NCBI GenBank assembly: GCA_029936705.1
Contig: JAPYSD010000185.1
Location: 1-7,050, forward strand
Origin: Croceicoccus sp.
GTDB taxonomy: Bacteria; Pseudomonadota; Alphaproteobacteria; Sphingomonadales; Sphingomonadaceae
DNA: 7,050 bases
Direction: 5' to 3'
A model generated the notes under the pieces. The model worked only from the letters and a program-made list of their open reading frames with translations. It was not told the origin of the DNA and made no database searches. This document shows, one piece after another, positions 1-6,070 of the stretch; position 1 is the stretch's first letter; every line of letters starts with the position of its first letter. The translations under genes and the position numbers were made by a program.

Positions 1-1
1 C

Positions 2-940
2 ATGGTCGGCGGCACGTGGCGCGCGATGGCGCTGTACGCCATGCACCGCCAGTCCCACCCGCTTTCCGATCCGCACGGGCTAAGCCTGGATGCCGAGGCC
101 GCGGGTAAGCTGGCCAAGCGAGTCTCGCGCGCCGAAAGCGGCGAGCTCAAGCTGGTACCGCGCGTGTCGTCCATGCGTGCCGCGATCCTTCCGGGGGCCG
201 CGGTGCTACTTGGCGCGCTTCTCGACCGGTTGAAGCCCGAGGGGCTGGTCTTTTCCTCATGGGGCCTGCGCGAAGGCCTGCTGCATGCAAGGCTGAGCCA
301 GGCCGAGCGCGCGCAGGACCCGCTTTTGGCAGGGCTGGGGCAGTTCGCGGCGCAACTTGGGGCATCACCGGCCGTTTCCGCGCGCATCGCGGGCTGGACC
401 ACCGCGGCGCTTCCGACCGAGCGTCATGGAACCGAACGGCTGCGGCTTGCCGCGACGATGCTGGCGCTGGCCTCGATGCAGGTCGAGCCCAACCTGCGCA
501 CGACGCAGGCAGTCGAATGGGCACTGTACAAGCGGTGGCTGGACCTGACGGATAGCGAGAGGGGCATGCTGGCAGCTGCCGTCCTGGCGAACAGCGGGCA
601 GACCGACATGCCGGGATCGATTGCTGCGCTTGCACCCGACGACCGGCTGCGTGAGGCGATCGGCTGGGGGCTTGCCATCCGCCTGTGCCGCCGGCTGGGC
701 GGGCAATCGCGCAAGTCGCTGAACGTCAGCCTGCTCGCGGTCGAGGACGGAGAGCTTCGCCTCTACCTGCGTACGAGCCACGCAGCGCTATACGGCTCAC
801 CGCCGCGCAAGGATTTGAAGCTGCTCGCCGAGCATCTGGGCCTCGACCCCGCGGTAGAGATCCTGCCCAAGGAGGAATTCTCGGCCAAGCGCGACGAGAT
901 CGCCGACCGCAAGTGGAGCGACGCGATCGCCGCGAAATAG
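2..940 (+). CDS. ppx: Exopolyphosphatase, Ppx/GppA family (5'-truncated by window edge)
   Basis: This is the C-terminal 312 residues of a Ppx/GppA phosphatase, which releases phosphate from the ends of polyphosphate or, in GppA-type members, converts pppGpp to ppGpp. The reading frame is open at the left edge. The ATG at position 2 falls inside a conserved segment (VGGTWRAMA, residues 2-10), so it is very likely internal. Family members are usually around 500 residues, so much of the N-terminal ASKHA ATPase-like fold is missing from view. Visible family signatures are HPL (19-21) followed by HG (25-26), the PGAAVL segment (64-69) and SWGLREGLL (86-94). The remaining ~200 residues match the helical C-terminal domain, distantly HD-like. 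At 162-166 it reads EPNLR, where I recall HPDYR in related alphaproteobacterial proteins, and no HD dyad is visible, so this domain is probably not a metal-dependent hydrolase. It ends with TAG at 938-940, nine bases before a hairpin terminator. A polyphosphate kinase gene just upstream is a common arrangement but cannot be seen here. Ppx versus GppA specificity cannot be decided from this part. Confidence 0.88.
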   Translation: MVGGTWRAMALYAMHRQSHPLSDPHGLSLDAEAAGKLAKRVSRAESGELKLVPRVSSMRAAILPGAAVLLGALLDRLKPEGLVFSSWGLREGLLHARLSQAERAQDPLLAGLGQFAAQLGASPAVSARIAGWTTAALPTERHGTERLRLAATMLALASMQVEPNLRTTQAVEWALYKRWLDLTDSERGMLAAAVLANSGQTDMPGSIAALAPDDRLREAIGWGLAIRLCRRLGGQSRKSLNVSLLAVEDGELRLYLRTSHAALYGSPPRKDLKLLAEHLGLDPAVEILPKEEFSAKRDEIADRKWSDAIAAK

Positions 941-948
941 GCAACAAA

Positions 949-977
949 AAACGCCCCGGCCGAAAGGCGGGGCGTTT
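949..977. terminator. Bidirectional rho-independent terminator between ppx and the CsbD gene
   Basis: A 9-bp perfect stem, AAACGCCCC (949-957) with GGGGCGTTT (969-977), is extended by GCC/GGC (959-961, 966-968) around a GAAA tetraloop, with one bulged G at 958. Read on the minus strand the stem runs into six T residues, a classical intrinsic terminator for the CsbD gene ending at 1013. Read on the plus strand it ends in TTTCCTGTTT, a weaker U tract, and would close ppx, whose stop is at 940. The two genes converge on this hairpin, so one structure probably serves both. Confidence 0.85.
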
Positions 978-1012
978 CCTGTTTCAGCTCTTGGAAAGAG
1001 CGAAGAGTCCGA

Positions 1013-1183
1013 TCAGATGTCGTTGCCGAGGGCGCCTTCGACCTCGCCTTTCATCTGCTGGCCTTCGCCCTTGGCCTCCTGCTTGCGGCCTTCGTTCCGG
1101 GTCTCCGGATTGCCGCTCTGCTGCTTGGCCTTGCCGATGGCTTCGTTGGTGTTGCCTTTGATCTTTTCGCTGAGCTCACCCAT
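1013..1183 (-). CDS. CsbD-like small stress protein, 56 residues
   Basis: This short gene reads MGELSEKIKGNTNEAIGKAK at its start and ends in GEVEGALGNDI. It matches the CsbD family: a small, very hydrophilic, Lys/Glu/Gly-rich, probably disordered or loosely helical cytoplasmic protein with a KGxxNEAxGKxK repeat-like motif. It has no membrane segment, signal peptide or cysteine. The family takes its name from a sigma-B controlled general stress gene of Bacillus subtilis; its molecular role is unknown. The ATG at 1181-1183 is well supported: AAGGAG lies six bases upstream (1190-1195 on the plus strand), and the length is close to the usual 55-70 residues. TGA occupies 1013-1015. The gene stands alone, convergent with ppx and 202 bases downstream of tRNA-Asn. 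The 5' region carries a candidate EcfG-type promoter and a small hairpin, which fits control by the general stress response. Confidence 0.88.
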   Translation of the reverse strand: MGELSEKIKGNTNEAIGKAKQQSGNPETRNEGRKQEAKGEGQQMKGEVEGALGNDI

Positions 1184-1206
1184 GGTGTTCTCCTTTCCAA
1201 ATGTGA

Positions 1207-1220
1207 CCCGATCATTCGGG
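1207..1220. repeat. Short perfect inverted repeat in the CsbD gene leader
   Basis: CCCGA (1207-1211) and TCGGG (1216-1220) form a 5-bp stem around the four bases TCAT. If transcription starts at the candidate EcfG promoter, this hairpin lies in the first part of the mRNA leader, some 12 bases before the AAGGAG ribosome binding site. It could stabilise the 5' end of the message or be an operator half-site pair. It is short enough to be chance. Confidence 0.35.
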
Positions 1221-1232
1221 CTTTGGTATGGA

Positions 1233-1258
1233 AACGGGCAGGACGGCCAATACGATCC
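1233..1258 (-). promoter_or_regulatory. Candidate EcfG (general stress sigma factor) promoter for the CsbD gene
   Basis: On the minus strand GGATC (1254-1258) and CGTT (1233-1236) are separated by exactly 17 bases. The known alphaproteobacterial EcfG consensus is GGAAC-N16/17-CGTT, so this differs at one base. Transcription would begin near 1225, giving a leader of about 40 bases before the ATG at 1183. The only sigma-70 pair I noticed in this gap, TTGGCC and CATACC, is spaced too closely (14 bases). That CsbD-type genes belong to stress regulons is established for B. subtilis; the assignment here is inference. Confidence 0.5.
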
Positions 1259-1309
1259 GAGCTTGCACTCGGCCTGTCGCGATAAATGCGCGTCTTGCCG
1301 CGAAGCCGC

Positions 1310-1345
1310 AAAAAAGCCACAATTTCTGAGGGGTTTATTGCCCGG
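1310..1345 (-). terminator. Weak candidate terminator after tRNA-Asn
   Basis: On the minus strand the sequence CAAT (1337-1340) pairs with ATTG (1320-1323), extended by a G-T pair and, after a two-base bulge, by CC/GG. One C follows and then six T residues (1310-1315). The stem is short and imperfect with a 13-base loop, so termination would be modest. It sits about 40 bases beyond the tRNA 3' end, where an end signal is expected, and no better hairpin-plus-T run is visible in the gap. Confidence 0.3.
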
Positions 1346-1385
1346 AAGCGGAAGCCGAAGGCCGTCGACGCGGTCTGGAAGAATG

Positions 1386-1460
1386 TGGCTCCCCGAGTTG
1401 GATTCGAACCAACGACCAAGTGATTAACAGTCACCTACTCTACCGCTGAGCTATCGGGGA
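1386..1460 (-). tRNA. tRNA-Asn with anticodon GUU
   Basis: A complete cloverleaf can be read on the minus strand. The acceptor stem is TCCCCGA (1454-1460) with TCGGGGA (1390-1396), the discriminator base is G, and CCA is encoded at 1386-1388. The D arm contains AGCTCAGCGGTAGAG. The anticodon stem-loop is GGTGA-CTGTTAA-TCACT, with GTT as anticodon. The T arm contains GGTTCGAATCC. The total is 75 bases including CCA. The anticodon GUU reads both asparagine codons, AAC and AAU. The gene stands between nadK and the CsbD gene in the same direction as both, and has its own promoter. Confidence 0.97.
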
Positions 1461-1463
1461 GCA

Positions 1464-1489
1464 GCCCCCCAAGCGGTATTGAGGGGGGC
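1464..1489. repeat. Perfect 7-bp G/C inverted repeat in the tRNA-Asn leader
   Basis: GCCCCCC (1464-1470) and GGGGGGC (1483-1489) are perfect complements separated by 12 bases. The repeat ends three bases before the mature tRNA 5' end at 1460 and lies within the leader predicted from the promoter at 1499-1527. In the primary transcript it would fold into a strong hairpin directly beside the RNase P cleavage site. It lacks a T run, so it does not look like an intrinsic terminator. Confidence 0.7.
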
Positions 1490-1498
1490 AGGGCCGTG

Positions 1499-1527
1499 CC
1501 TATATGAAGGCGCGTCGGGTTTGGCAA
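1499..1527 (-). promoter_or_regulatory. Sigma-70 type promoter of tRNA-Asn
   Basis: On the minus strand TTGCCA (1522-1527) and TATAGG (1499-1504) are separated by exactly 17 bases. The -35 box matches TTGACA at four of six positions and the -10 box matches TATAAT at four of six. Initiation would fall near 1492, giving a leader of about 32 bases before the tRNA. The -10 box is followed by a G/C-rich stretch, resembling the discriminator of stringently controlled stable RNA promoters; that control is inference. Confidence 0.6.
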
Positions 1528-1542
1528 GCCGCGATTTTCATC

Positions 1543-1574
1543 TTTTTCCGCAACGTAGCCATATTGCGGAAAAA
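1543..1574. repeat. 11-bp perfect inverted repeat downstream of nadK
   Basis: TTTTTCCGCAA (1543-1553) and TTGCGGAAAAA (1564-1574) are perfect complements around a 10-base loop (1554-1563). The A run continues to 1576. It begins about 20 bases after the nadK stop at 1595 and sits just upstream of the tRNA-Asn promoter. In either transcript the 3' arm is followed by A residues and not U residues, so it does not meet the usual form of an intrinsic terminator. It may still form an RNA hairpin at the nadK 3' end or act as a DNA binding site. Confidence 0.65.
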
Positions 1575-1594
1575 AAGTCCGGAGACGCGCCCGC

Positions 1595-2377
1595 TCAGAT
1601 CATGAACTGCTCGCCCACGATCCGCTCGTCCAGGCTGTGCCCGCGGTCGAACAGCAGGGTCAGATCGCATTCGTGCGCGATCTTCACATCGATGCTGGCG
1701 ATGTTGCGGATCTCTTTCTGGTCCGCCACGGCGGACACCGGGCGCTTCGACGCGTTCAGCGCCTTGATCGAGATCGGCAGGAAGTCGGGCAGGATTGCGC
1801 CGCGCCAGCGCCGGGGGCGGAACGCGCTGATCGGCGTCAGCGCCAGCAGCCCGCAGGACAGCGGCAGGATCGGCCCGTTGGCGGAAAAATTATAGGCGGT
1901 CGAGCCTGCGGGCGTCGCCACCAGCACACCGTCGCAGGCCAGTTCCGGAATGCGGATCTTGCCGCCCACGCTGATCTGCAGCTTGGCGGTCTGCCGCGTT
2001 TCCCTCAGCAGCGACACCTCGTTGATGGCGTGGCCGGTGATGGTCTCGCCGCTTTGGGTGGTGGCGGTCATGTCCAGCGGCGAAACCGTCTGCGCCCGCG
2101 CGGCGGCCACCCGCTCGGCGATGGGGGCGTTCACACTGCTCAGCTTGTTCATCAGGAAGCCGACCGTGCCCAGGTTCATGCCATAGGCCGGAATGATCCG
2201 CTTCGCCTCCAGCATCTGGTGCAGCGTCTGCAGCATATAGCCGTCGCCGCCCAAGACGACCACGGCATCGGCTTCCTCAAGCGGGACCCAGTCGTGTTCG
2301 CCGCGCATGCGCTGCGCGGCGCGCTGCGCCTTGTCGGTGTCGGAGACGGCCAACGCCAGTCGCGTGTATTCCGTCAC
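1595..2377 (-). CDS. nadK: NAD kinase
   Basis: This 260-residue cytoplasmic enzyme phosphorylates NAD at the 2'-hydroxyl of its adenosine ribose to form NADP, the only de novo route to NADP. The diagnostic motifs are present in order: GGDG at 43-46 with the catalytic Asp at 45, GMNLGTVGFL at 66-75, the NE pair at 119-120 that contacts the nucleotide, DG at 149-150, and TPAGSTAY at 155-162. The length is within the short bacterial class (about 250-300). The start is GTG at 2375-2377, supported by a strong AGGGAGGG at 2382-2389 on the complementary strand, four bases upstream. TGA is at 1595-1597. It lies 74 bases after mfd in the same direction, so it may be read through from sdhE-mfd; the gap also holds a weak promoter-like pair. 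The downstream flank has an inverted repeat but no canonical terminator before the tRNA-Asn promoter. Confidence 0.95.
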   Translation of the reverse strand: MTEYTRLALAVSDTDKAQRAAQRMRGEHDWVPLEEADAVVVLGGDGYMLQTLHQMLEAKRIIPAYGMNLGTVGFLMNKLSSVNAPIAERVAAARAQTVSPLDMTATTQSGETITGHAINEVSLLRETRQTAKLQISVGGKIRIPELACDGVLVATPAGSTAYNFSANGPILPLSCGLLALTPISAFRPRRWRGAILPDFLPISIKALNASKRPVSAVADQKEIRNIASIDVKIAHECDLTLLFDRGHSLDERIVGEQFMI

Positions 2378-2381
2378 TCGG

Positions 2382-2389
2382 CCCTCCCT
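2382..2389 (-). promoter_or_regulatory. Ribosome binding site that fixes the nadK GTG start
   Basis: The minus strand reads AGGGAGGG, then CCGA, then GTG. This purine-rich block matches the anti-Shine-Dalgarno well at a suitable distance and supports the GTG at 2377. It contrasts with sdhE, mfd and recG, whose starts have no comparable site. Confidence 0.75.
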
Positions 2390-2404
2390 CTGCCTTTGGG
2401 CGCG

Positions 2405-2433
2405 ACCCTATGGACGCGGCCGCGCGAACGCAA
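2405..2433 (-). promoter_or_regulatory. Weak promoter-like pair before nadK
   Basis: On the minus strand TTGCGT (2428-2433) and TAGGGT (2405-2410) are 17 bases apart, in the gap between mfd and nadK. Each box matches the sigma-70 consensus at only three of six positions, so this is a possible internal promoter and no more. It would give a leader of about 20 bases containing the AGGGAGGG site. Confidence 0.22.
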
Positions 2434-2451
2434 TCGCCGCGTGCCGGGTCG

Positions 2452-5400
2452 TCAGGCCGGTTCGCTCTTCTTCGCCGGCTTGGCGGCACGGCGCACGATG
2501 GCGGACAGGCCCTTGGTCAGCTGGAACAGGCCGTTCAGCCGCGCCTTGGGATCGCTCCACGGACGCTCGATCACCAGCTTGTTGTCGGGCCGCAGGCGGG
2601 CCGTGCCCTTCAGCCGCTCGACATAGCCGATCAGGCCCACCGGATCGGGGAACTCGTCCTTGTGAAAATGGATCAGCGCGCCGCGCGGGCCGACGTCGAT
2701 CTTGGCGATATTGGCGGCCAGTGCCTGCGCCTTGATCTCGATCAGCTTGACCAGGTTCTCGGTGGGCGAGGGGAGCGGGCCGAAACGGTCGATCATCTCG
2801 GCGGCGATACCCTCGACCGCGTCCTTGTCGTCGGCGTCGTTCAGGCGGCGATACAGCGCCATGCGCACGGCAAGGTCGGGGACGTAATCCTCCGGGATCA
2901 TGATCGGCGCGTCGACGGTGATCTGCGGGCTCAGGCTGCTGCGATCCTCCACCACTCCCAGATCGCCCGCCTTGGCGGCAAGGATCGCGTCCTCCAGCAT
3001 CGACTGGTACAGCTCGAAGCCAACCTCGCGGATATGGCCTGATTGCTCGTCACCCAGGAGGTTGCCCGCGCCGCGAATGTCGAGGTCGTGACTGGCCAGC
3101 TGGAACCCGGCGCCCAGTGAATCGAGATCGCCTAGCACCTTCAGCCGCTTCTCCGCGACCTCGGACAGCTGGGTGCCCGCATCATGCGTCAGCAGCGCAT
3201 AGGCGCGCAGCTTCGCCCGGCCCACGCGGCCGCGCAGCTGGTAGAGCTGGGCGAGGCCGAAACGGTCGGCGCGGTGGATGATGATCGTGTTGGCCGAGGG
3301 TATGTCGAGCCCGCTCTCGACCACGGTGGTCGACAGCAGCACCTCGTACTTCTTCTCGTAGAATGCGCTCATGCGCTCTTCCAGCTCGGTCGCGGGCATC
3401 TGGCCATGCGCGGCCACGTAGCGCACTTCGGGCACGTTCTCGCGCAGCCAGTCCTCGATCTCGGCCATGTCGGAAATGCGGGGCACGACAATGAAGCTCT
3501 GCCCGCCGCGGTGATGTTCGCGCAGCAACGCCTCGCGCACCACCATGTCGTCCCATTCCATTACATAGGTGCGCACCGCGAGGCGGTCGACCGGCGGGGT
3601 CTGGATGACCGACAGTTCGCGCAGGCCCGACATCGCCATCTGCAGCGTACGCGGGATCGGCGTCGCGGTCAGCGTCAGCACGTGGACATTGGCGCGCAGG
3701 GCTTTCAGCTTTTCCTTGTGCGTCACGCCAAAGCGCTGCTCCTCGTCCACGATGACCAGGCCGAGGCGCTTGAACTTGACGCTCTTCGACAGGATTGCGT
3801 GGGTGCCGATGACGATATCGACGGTGCCGTCCTCAAGCCCGTCGCGCGTCTCGGACGCTTCCTTCGACGGGACGAGGCGCGAGAGGCGACCGATCTTGAT
3901 CGGGAAGCCCGCGAAGCGTTCGGTGAAATTGCTGTAATGCTGGCGCGCGAGCAGGGTGGTTGGCGCGATCATCACGACCTGCTGCCCGGCCATGGCGGCC
4001 AGGAACGCGGCACGCAGCGCGACCTCGGTCTTGCCGAAGCCGACGTCGCCGCAGACCAGCCGGTCCATCGCGCGGCCGTCGGCCAGGTCGCCCATGACAT
4101 CGCCGATGGCGCGTTCCTGGTCGTCGGTCTCGTCCCACGGGAAGCGATCGACGAATGCATTGTAGTCGGCCTCCGGCTCGATCACCGGCGCCTTTTGCAA
4201 TGCGCGCTTGGCCGCGGTTGCCAGCAATTCGTGCGCGATCTCGCGGATGCGCTCCTTCAGGCGGCTCTTGCGCTTCTGCCACGCCTCGCCGCCCAGCCGG
4301 TCGAGCGCGGCGTTCTCGTTCTCGCTGCCATAGCGCGACAGCACGTCGAGGTTCTCGACCGGGACATAGAGCTTGTCGCCGCCGTGATATTCCAGCGCGA
4401 CGCAATCGTGCGGGCTCTTGCCCACGGGAATGGATTCGAGGCCGAGATAGCGGCCGATGCCGTGATCCATGTGGACGATCAGGTCGCCGGGTGCCAGCGC
4501 CTGCAACTCGGCCAGGAACGCGTCGGCATCCTTGCGGCGCTTCTTGCGGCGGACCAGCCGGTCGCCCAGCAGGTCGCGCTCGGTCAGCAGTTCGATCTCG
4601 TCGCTGGCAAAGCCGCTTTCAAGCGGCAGCACCACGGCGACGGGCTTGCCCTTGGCGGCAAGGCCCAGTGCTTCCTGCCAGCTCTTGGCAAGCGCCGGTT
4701 CACGCTTGCCCGCTTCCCCCAGCTGCGACGCGATGCGCCCGCGCGAGCCGGTGGAATAGCAGGCAAGCACCACGCGCTTGCCCGCCTTGGCCTGCTTGTC
4801 GAGATGCTTCGCCGCCGCTTCGTAGACATTTTCCGACCGCGACCGCTCGGGTGCGAAATCGCGGGCAGAGGCAAAGCCGAAGTCCAGCGCGCGCTCGCTC
4901 TCGGGCTCGGCAAAGATCGAGCTGCGATGGACGGGCCATTCCGCCAGCGCCCCGGCGAACTCGTCCTCCGCCAGGTAAAGCGCATCGGTCGCCAGCGGGC
5001 GGTAGCTGCCCGCCTTCTGCCCCGACACCTGCTGCCGTGCCTGGCGATAGTCGCGGATCTCGGCCAGCCGTTCCTCGCCAGCGCGGATCGCGCCGCCGTC
5101 GATGATGATGCAATCGTCCTTGCCCAAGTGGTCGAACAGGGTGGACAGCTTCTCCTCGAACAGCGGAAGCCAGTGCTCCATGCCGGCCAGCCGCCGCCCT
5201 TCGCTCACCGCCTGGTAGAGCGGGTCGCCGGTGGCATTGGCGCCGAACATCTCGCGGTAACGCCCGCGAAAGCGCTTGATCGTGTCCTCGGTCAGCAGCG
5301 CCTCGCTGGCGGGCAACAGAAGGTGCTGGTCGGCCACGCCGGTGGTGCGCTGCGTCGTCGGGTCGTACAGTCGCATGCTCTCCAGCTCGTCGCCAAAGAA

Positions 5401-6006
5401 GTCGAGGCGCAGGCCCGCCTGGATCGTTTCGCCCGCCTCATTTGTCGTCTTGAGGCCGGAAGGGACGATGTCGAAGATCGAGCCGCGCACCGCGAATTCG
5501 CCCGCGTCGATGGCCGTGTCGCTGCGCGCATAGCCCTGACGCTGCAGCAGCGCGGTCAGGCTTTCGTGCCCGATCTCGATCCCGGGCTTCAGCATGCGCG
5601 TCGCCTCGCGGATACGGAACGGGGTCAGGACCCTTTGCAGCAGCGCGTTGACCGTGATGACCAGCAGCTGCGGACCGCCATTGTCCTTGCCGGCCTTGCC
5701 CTGCAGCGCCTGCAGTGCCGCCAATCGCCGCGCGCTGACCGAAAGGGCGGGGCTGGACCGGTCGTACGGCAGGCAGTCCCACGCCGGGAATTCGATCACC
5801 TCCAGCTCGGGCGCAAAGAATGGTGCGGCATCGGCGATCGCGATCATCGCCTGTTCGTCGGGCGCGACGAAAACGGCGCGCGCGGCATTGCCCGTCCCGC
5901 GGCAGGCGCGGGCGAGGTCGGACAGGACGAGCGGCAATGCACCGCGCGCAAGCGAAGACAGCACCAGCGGCTGTTCCGCGGCGATCAGGCGTGAAAAGTC
6001 GGTCAT
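2452..6006 (-). CDS. mfd: Transcription-repair-coupling factor Mfd
   Basis: Mfd is an ATP-driven DNA translocase that pushes RNA polymerase stalled at a lesion off the template and recruits UvrA, giving transcription-coupled nucleotide excision repair. At 1184 residues it is full length (E. coli 1148). Residues 1 to about 330 form the UvrB-like module that binds UvrA, with GEFAVRGSIFDIVPSG visible. The CarD/RID-type RNA polymerase-interacting domain spans roughly 500-570, including HMDHGIGRY from 512. The two RecA-like motor domains follow: Walker A GDVGFGKTE at 653-661 with Lys659, DEEQ at 754-757, TATPIPRT at 780-787, and motif VI QLRGRVGR at 923-930. Next comes the TRG translocation motif region (RLKVLGDLDSLGAGFQLASH), and the last ~170 residues are the autoinhibitory D7 domain. 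All key residues look intact. The ATG at 6006 follows sdhE by 64 bases with no convincing Shine-Dalgarno; a tandem 14-bp repeat lies just upstream. nadK follows in the same direction. Confidence 0.97.
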   Translation of the reverse strand: MTDFSRLIAAEQPLVLSSLARGALPLVLSDLARACRGTGNAARAVFVAPDEQAMIAIADAAPFFAPELEVIEFPAWDCLPYDRSSPALSVSARRLAALQALQGKAGKDNGGPQLLVITVNALLQRVLTPFRIREATRMLKPGIEIGHESLTALLQRQGYARSDTAIDAGEFAVRGSIFDIVPSGLKTTNEAGETIQAGLRLDFFGDELESMRLYDPTTQRTTGVADQHLLLPASEALLTEDTIKRFRGRYREMFGANATGDPLYQAVSEGRRLAGMEHWLPLFEEKLSTLFDHLGKDDCIIIDGGAIRAGEERLAEIRDYRQARQQVSGQKAGSYRPLATDALYLAEDEFAGALAEWPVHRSSIFAEPESERALDFGFASARDFAPERSRSENVYEAAAKHLDKQAKAGKRVVLACYSTGSRGRIASQLGEAGKREPALAKSWQEALGLAAKGKPVAVVLPLESGFASDEIELLTERDLLGDRLVRRKKRRKDADAFLAELQALAPGDLIVHMDHGIGRYLGLESIPVGKSPHDCVALEYHGGDKLYVPVENLDVLSRYGSENENAALDRLGGEAWQKRKSRLKERIREIAHELLATAAKRALQKAPVIEPEADYNAFVDRFPWDETDDQERAIGDVMGDLADGRAMDRLVCGDVGFGKTEVALRAAFLAAMAGQQVVMIAPTTLLARQHYSNFTERFAGFPIKIGRLSRLVPSKEASETRDGLEDGTVDIVIGTHAILSKSVKFKRLGLVIVDEEQRFGVTHKEKLKALRANVHVLTLTATPIPRTLQMAMSGLRELSVIQTPPVDRLAVRTYVMEWDDMVVREALLREHHRGGQSFIVVPRISDMAEIEDWLRENVPEVRYVAAHGQMPATELEERMSAFYEKKYEVLLSTTVVESGLDIPSANTIIIHRADRFGLAQLYQLRGRVGRAKLRAYALLTHDAGTQLSEVAEKRLKVLGDLDSLGAGFQLASHDLDIRGAGNLLGDEQSGHIREVGFELYQSMLEDAILAAKAGDLGVVEDRSSLSPQITVDAPIMIPEDYVPDLAVRMALYRRLNDADDKDAVEGIAAEMIDRFGPLPSPTENLVKLIEIKAQALAANIAKIDVGPRGALIHFHKDEFPDPVGLIGYVERLKGTARLRPDNKLVIERPWSDPKARLNGLFQLTKGLSAIVRRAAKPAKKSEPA

Positions 6007-6021
6007 CTCGGGGCTATCTGG

Positions 6022-6049
6022 CGACGCAAGTCCCGCGCCGCAAGTCCCG
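6022..6049. repeat. Tandem 14-bp direct repeat between sdhE and mfd
   Basis: Two adjacent copies, CGACGCAAGTCCCG (6022-6035) and CGCCGCAAGTCCCG (6036-6049), differ at one base. The array fills much of the 64-base gap and ends 15 bases before the mfd ATG. It may be slippage-derived sequence, a variable-number site, or a binding site for a regulator of mfd. No known operator is recognised. Confidence 0.7.
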
Positions 6050-6070
6050 GCAGGTCACGAAACCGGCGGC

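Noticed and set aside
147..781. Several overlapping minus-strand frames opposite ppx
   Set aside because: No motifs, low-complexity Arg/Ala/Pro/Ser composition, and the plus strand carries a convincing Ppx/GppA domain.
1017..1427. A plus-strand frame running across the CsbD gene and into the tRNA, ending in ELDSNQRPSD
   Set aside because: The ending is the familiar false peptide made by translating the complement of a tRNA gene; the rest is antisense to the CsbD gene.
1051..1434. A minus-strand frame beginning MTVNHLVVGSNPTRGA
   Set aside because: Its start is translated from inside tRNA-Asn, another well-known spurious tRNA-derived peptide, and it then overlaps the CsbD gene in a different frame.
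1637..2626. A 329-codon plus-strand frame across nadK and the mfd 3' end
   Set aside because: It is antisense to two genes with intact motifs, and its His/Gln/Gly/Arg-rich composition is typical of shadow frames in high-GC DNA.
3184..5994. A 936-codon open frame on the plus strand opposite mfd
   Set aside because: It is the mirror of the mfd reading frame. High-GC codon bias removes stop codons from that antisense frame. Its translation is rich in Arg, Ala, Gln, His and Asp with no recognisable domain, while the minus strand encodes an intact Mfd.
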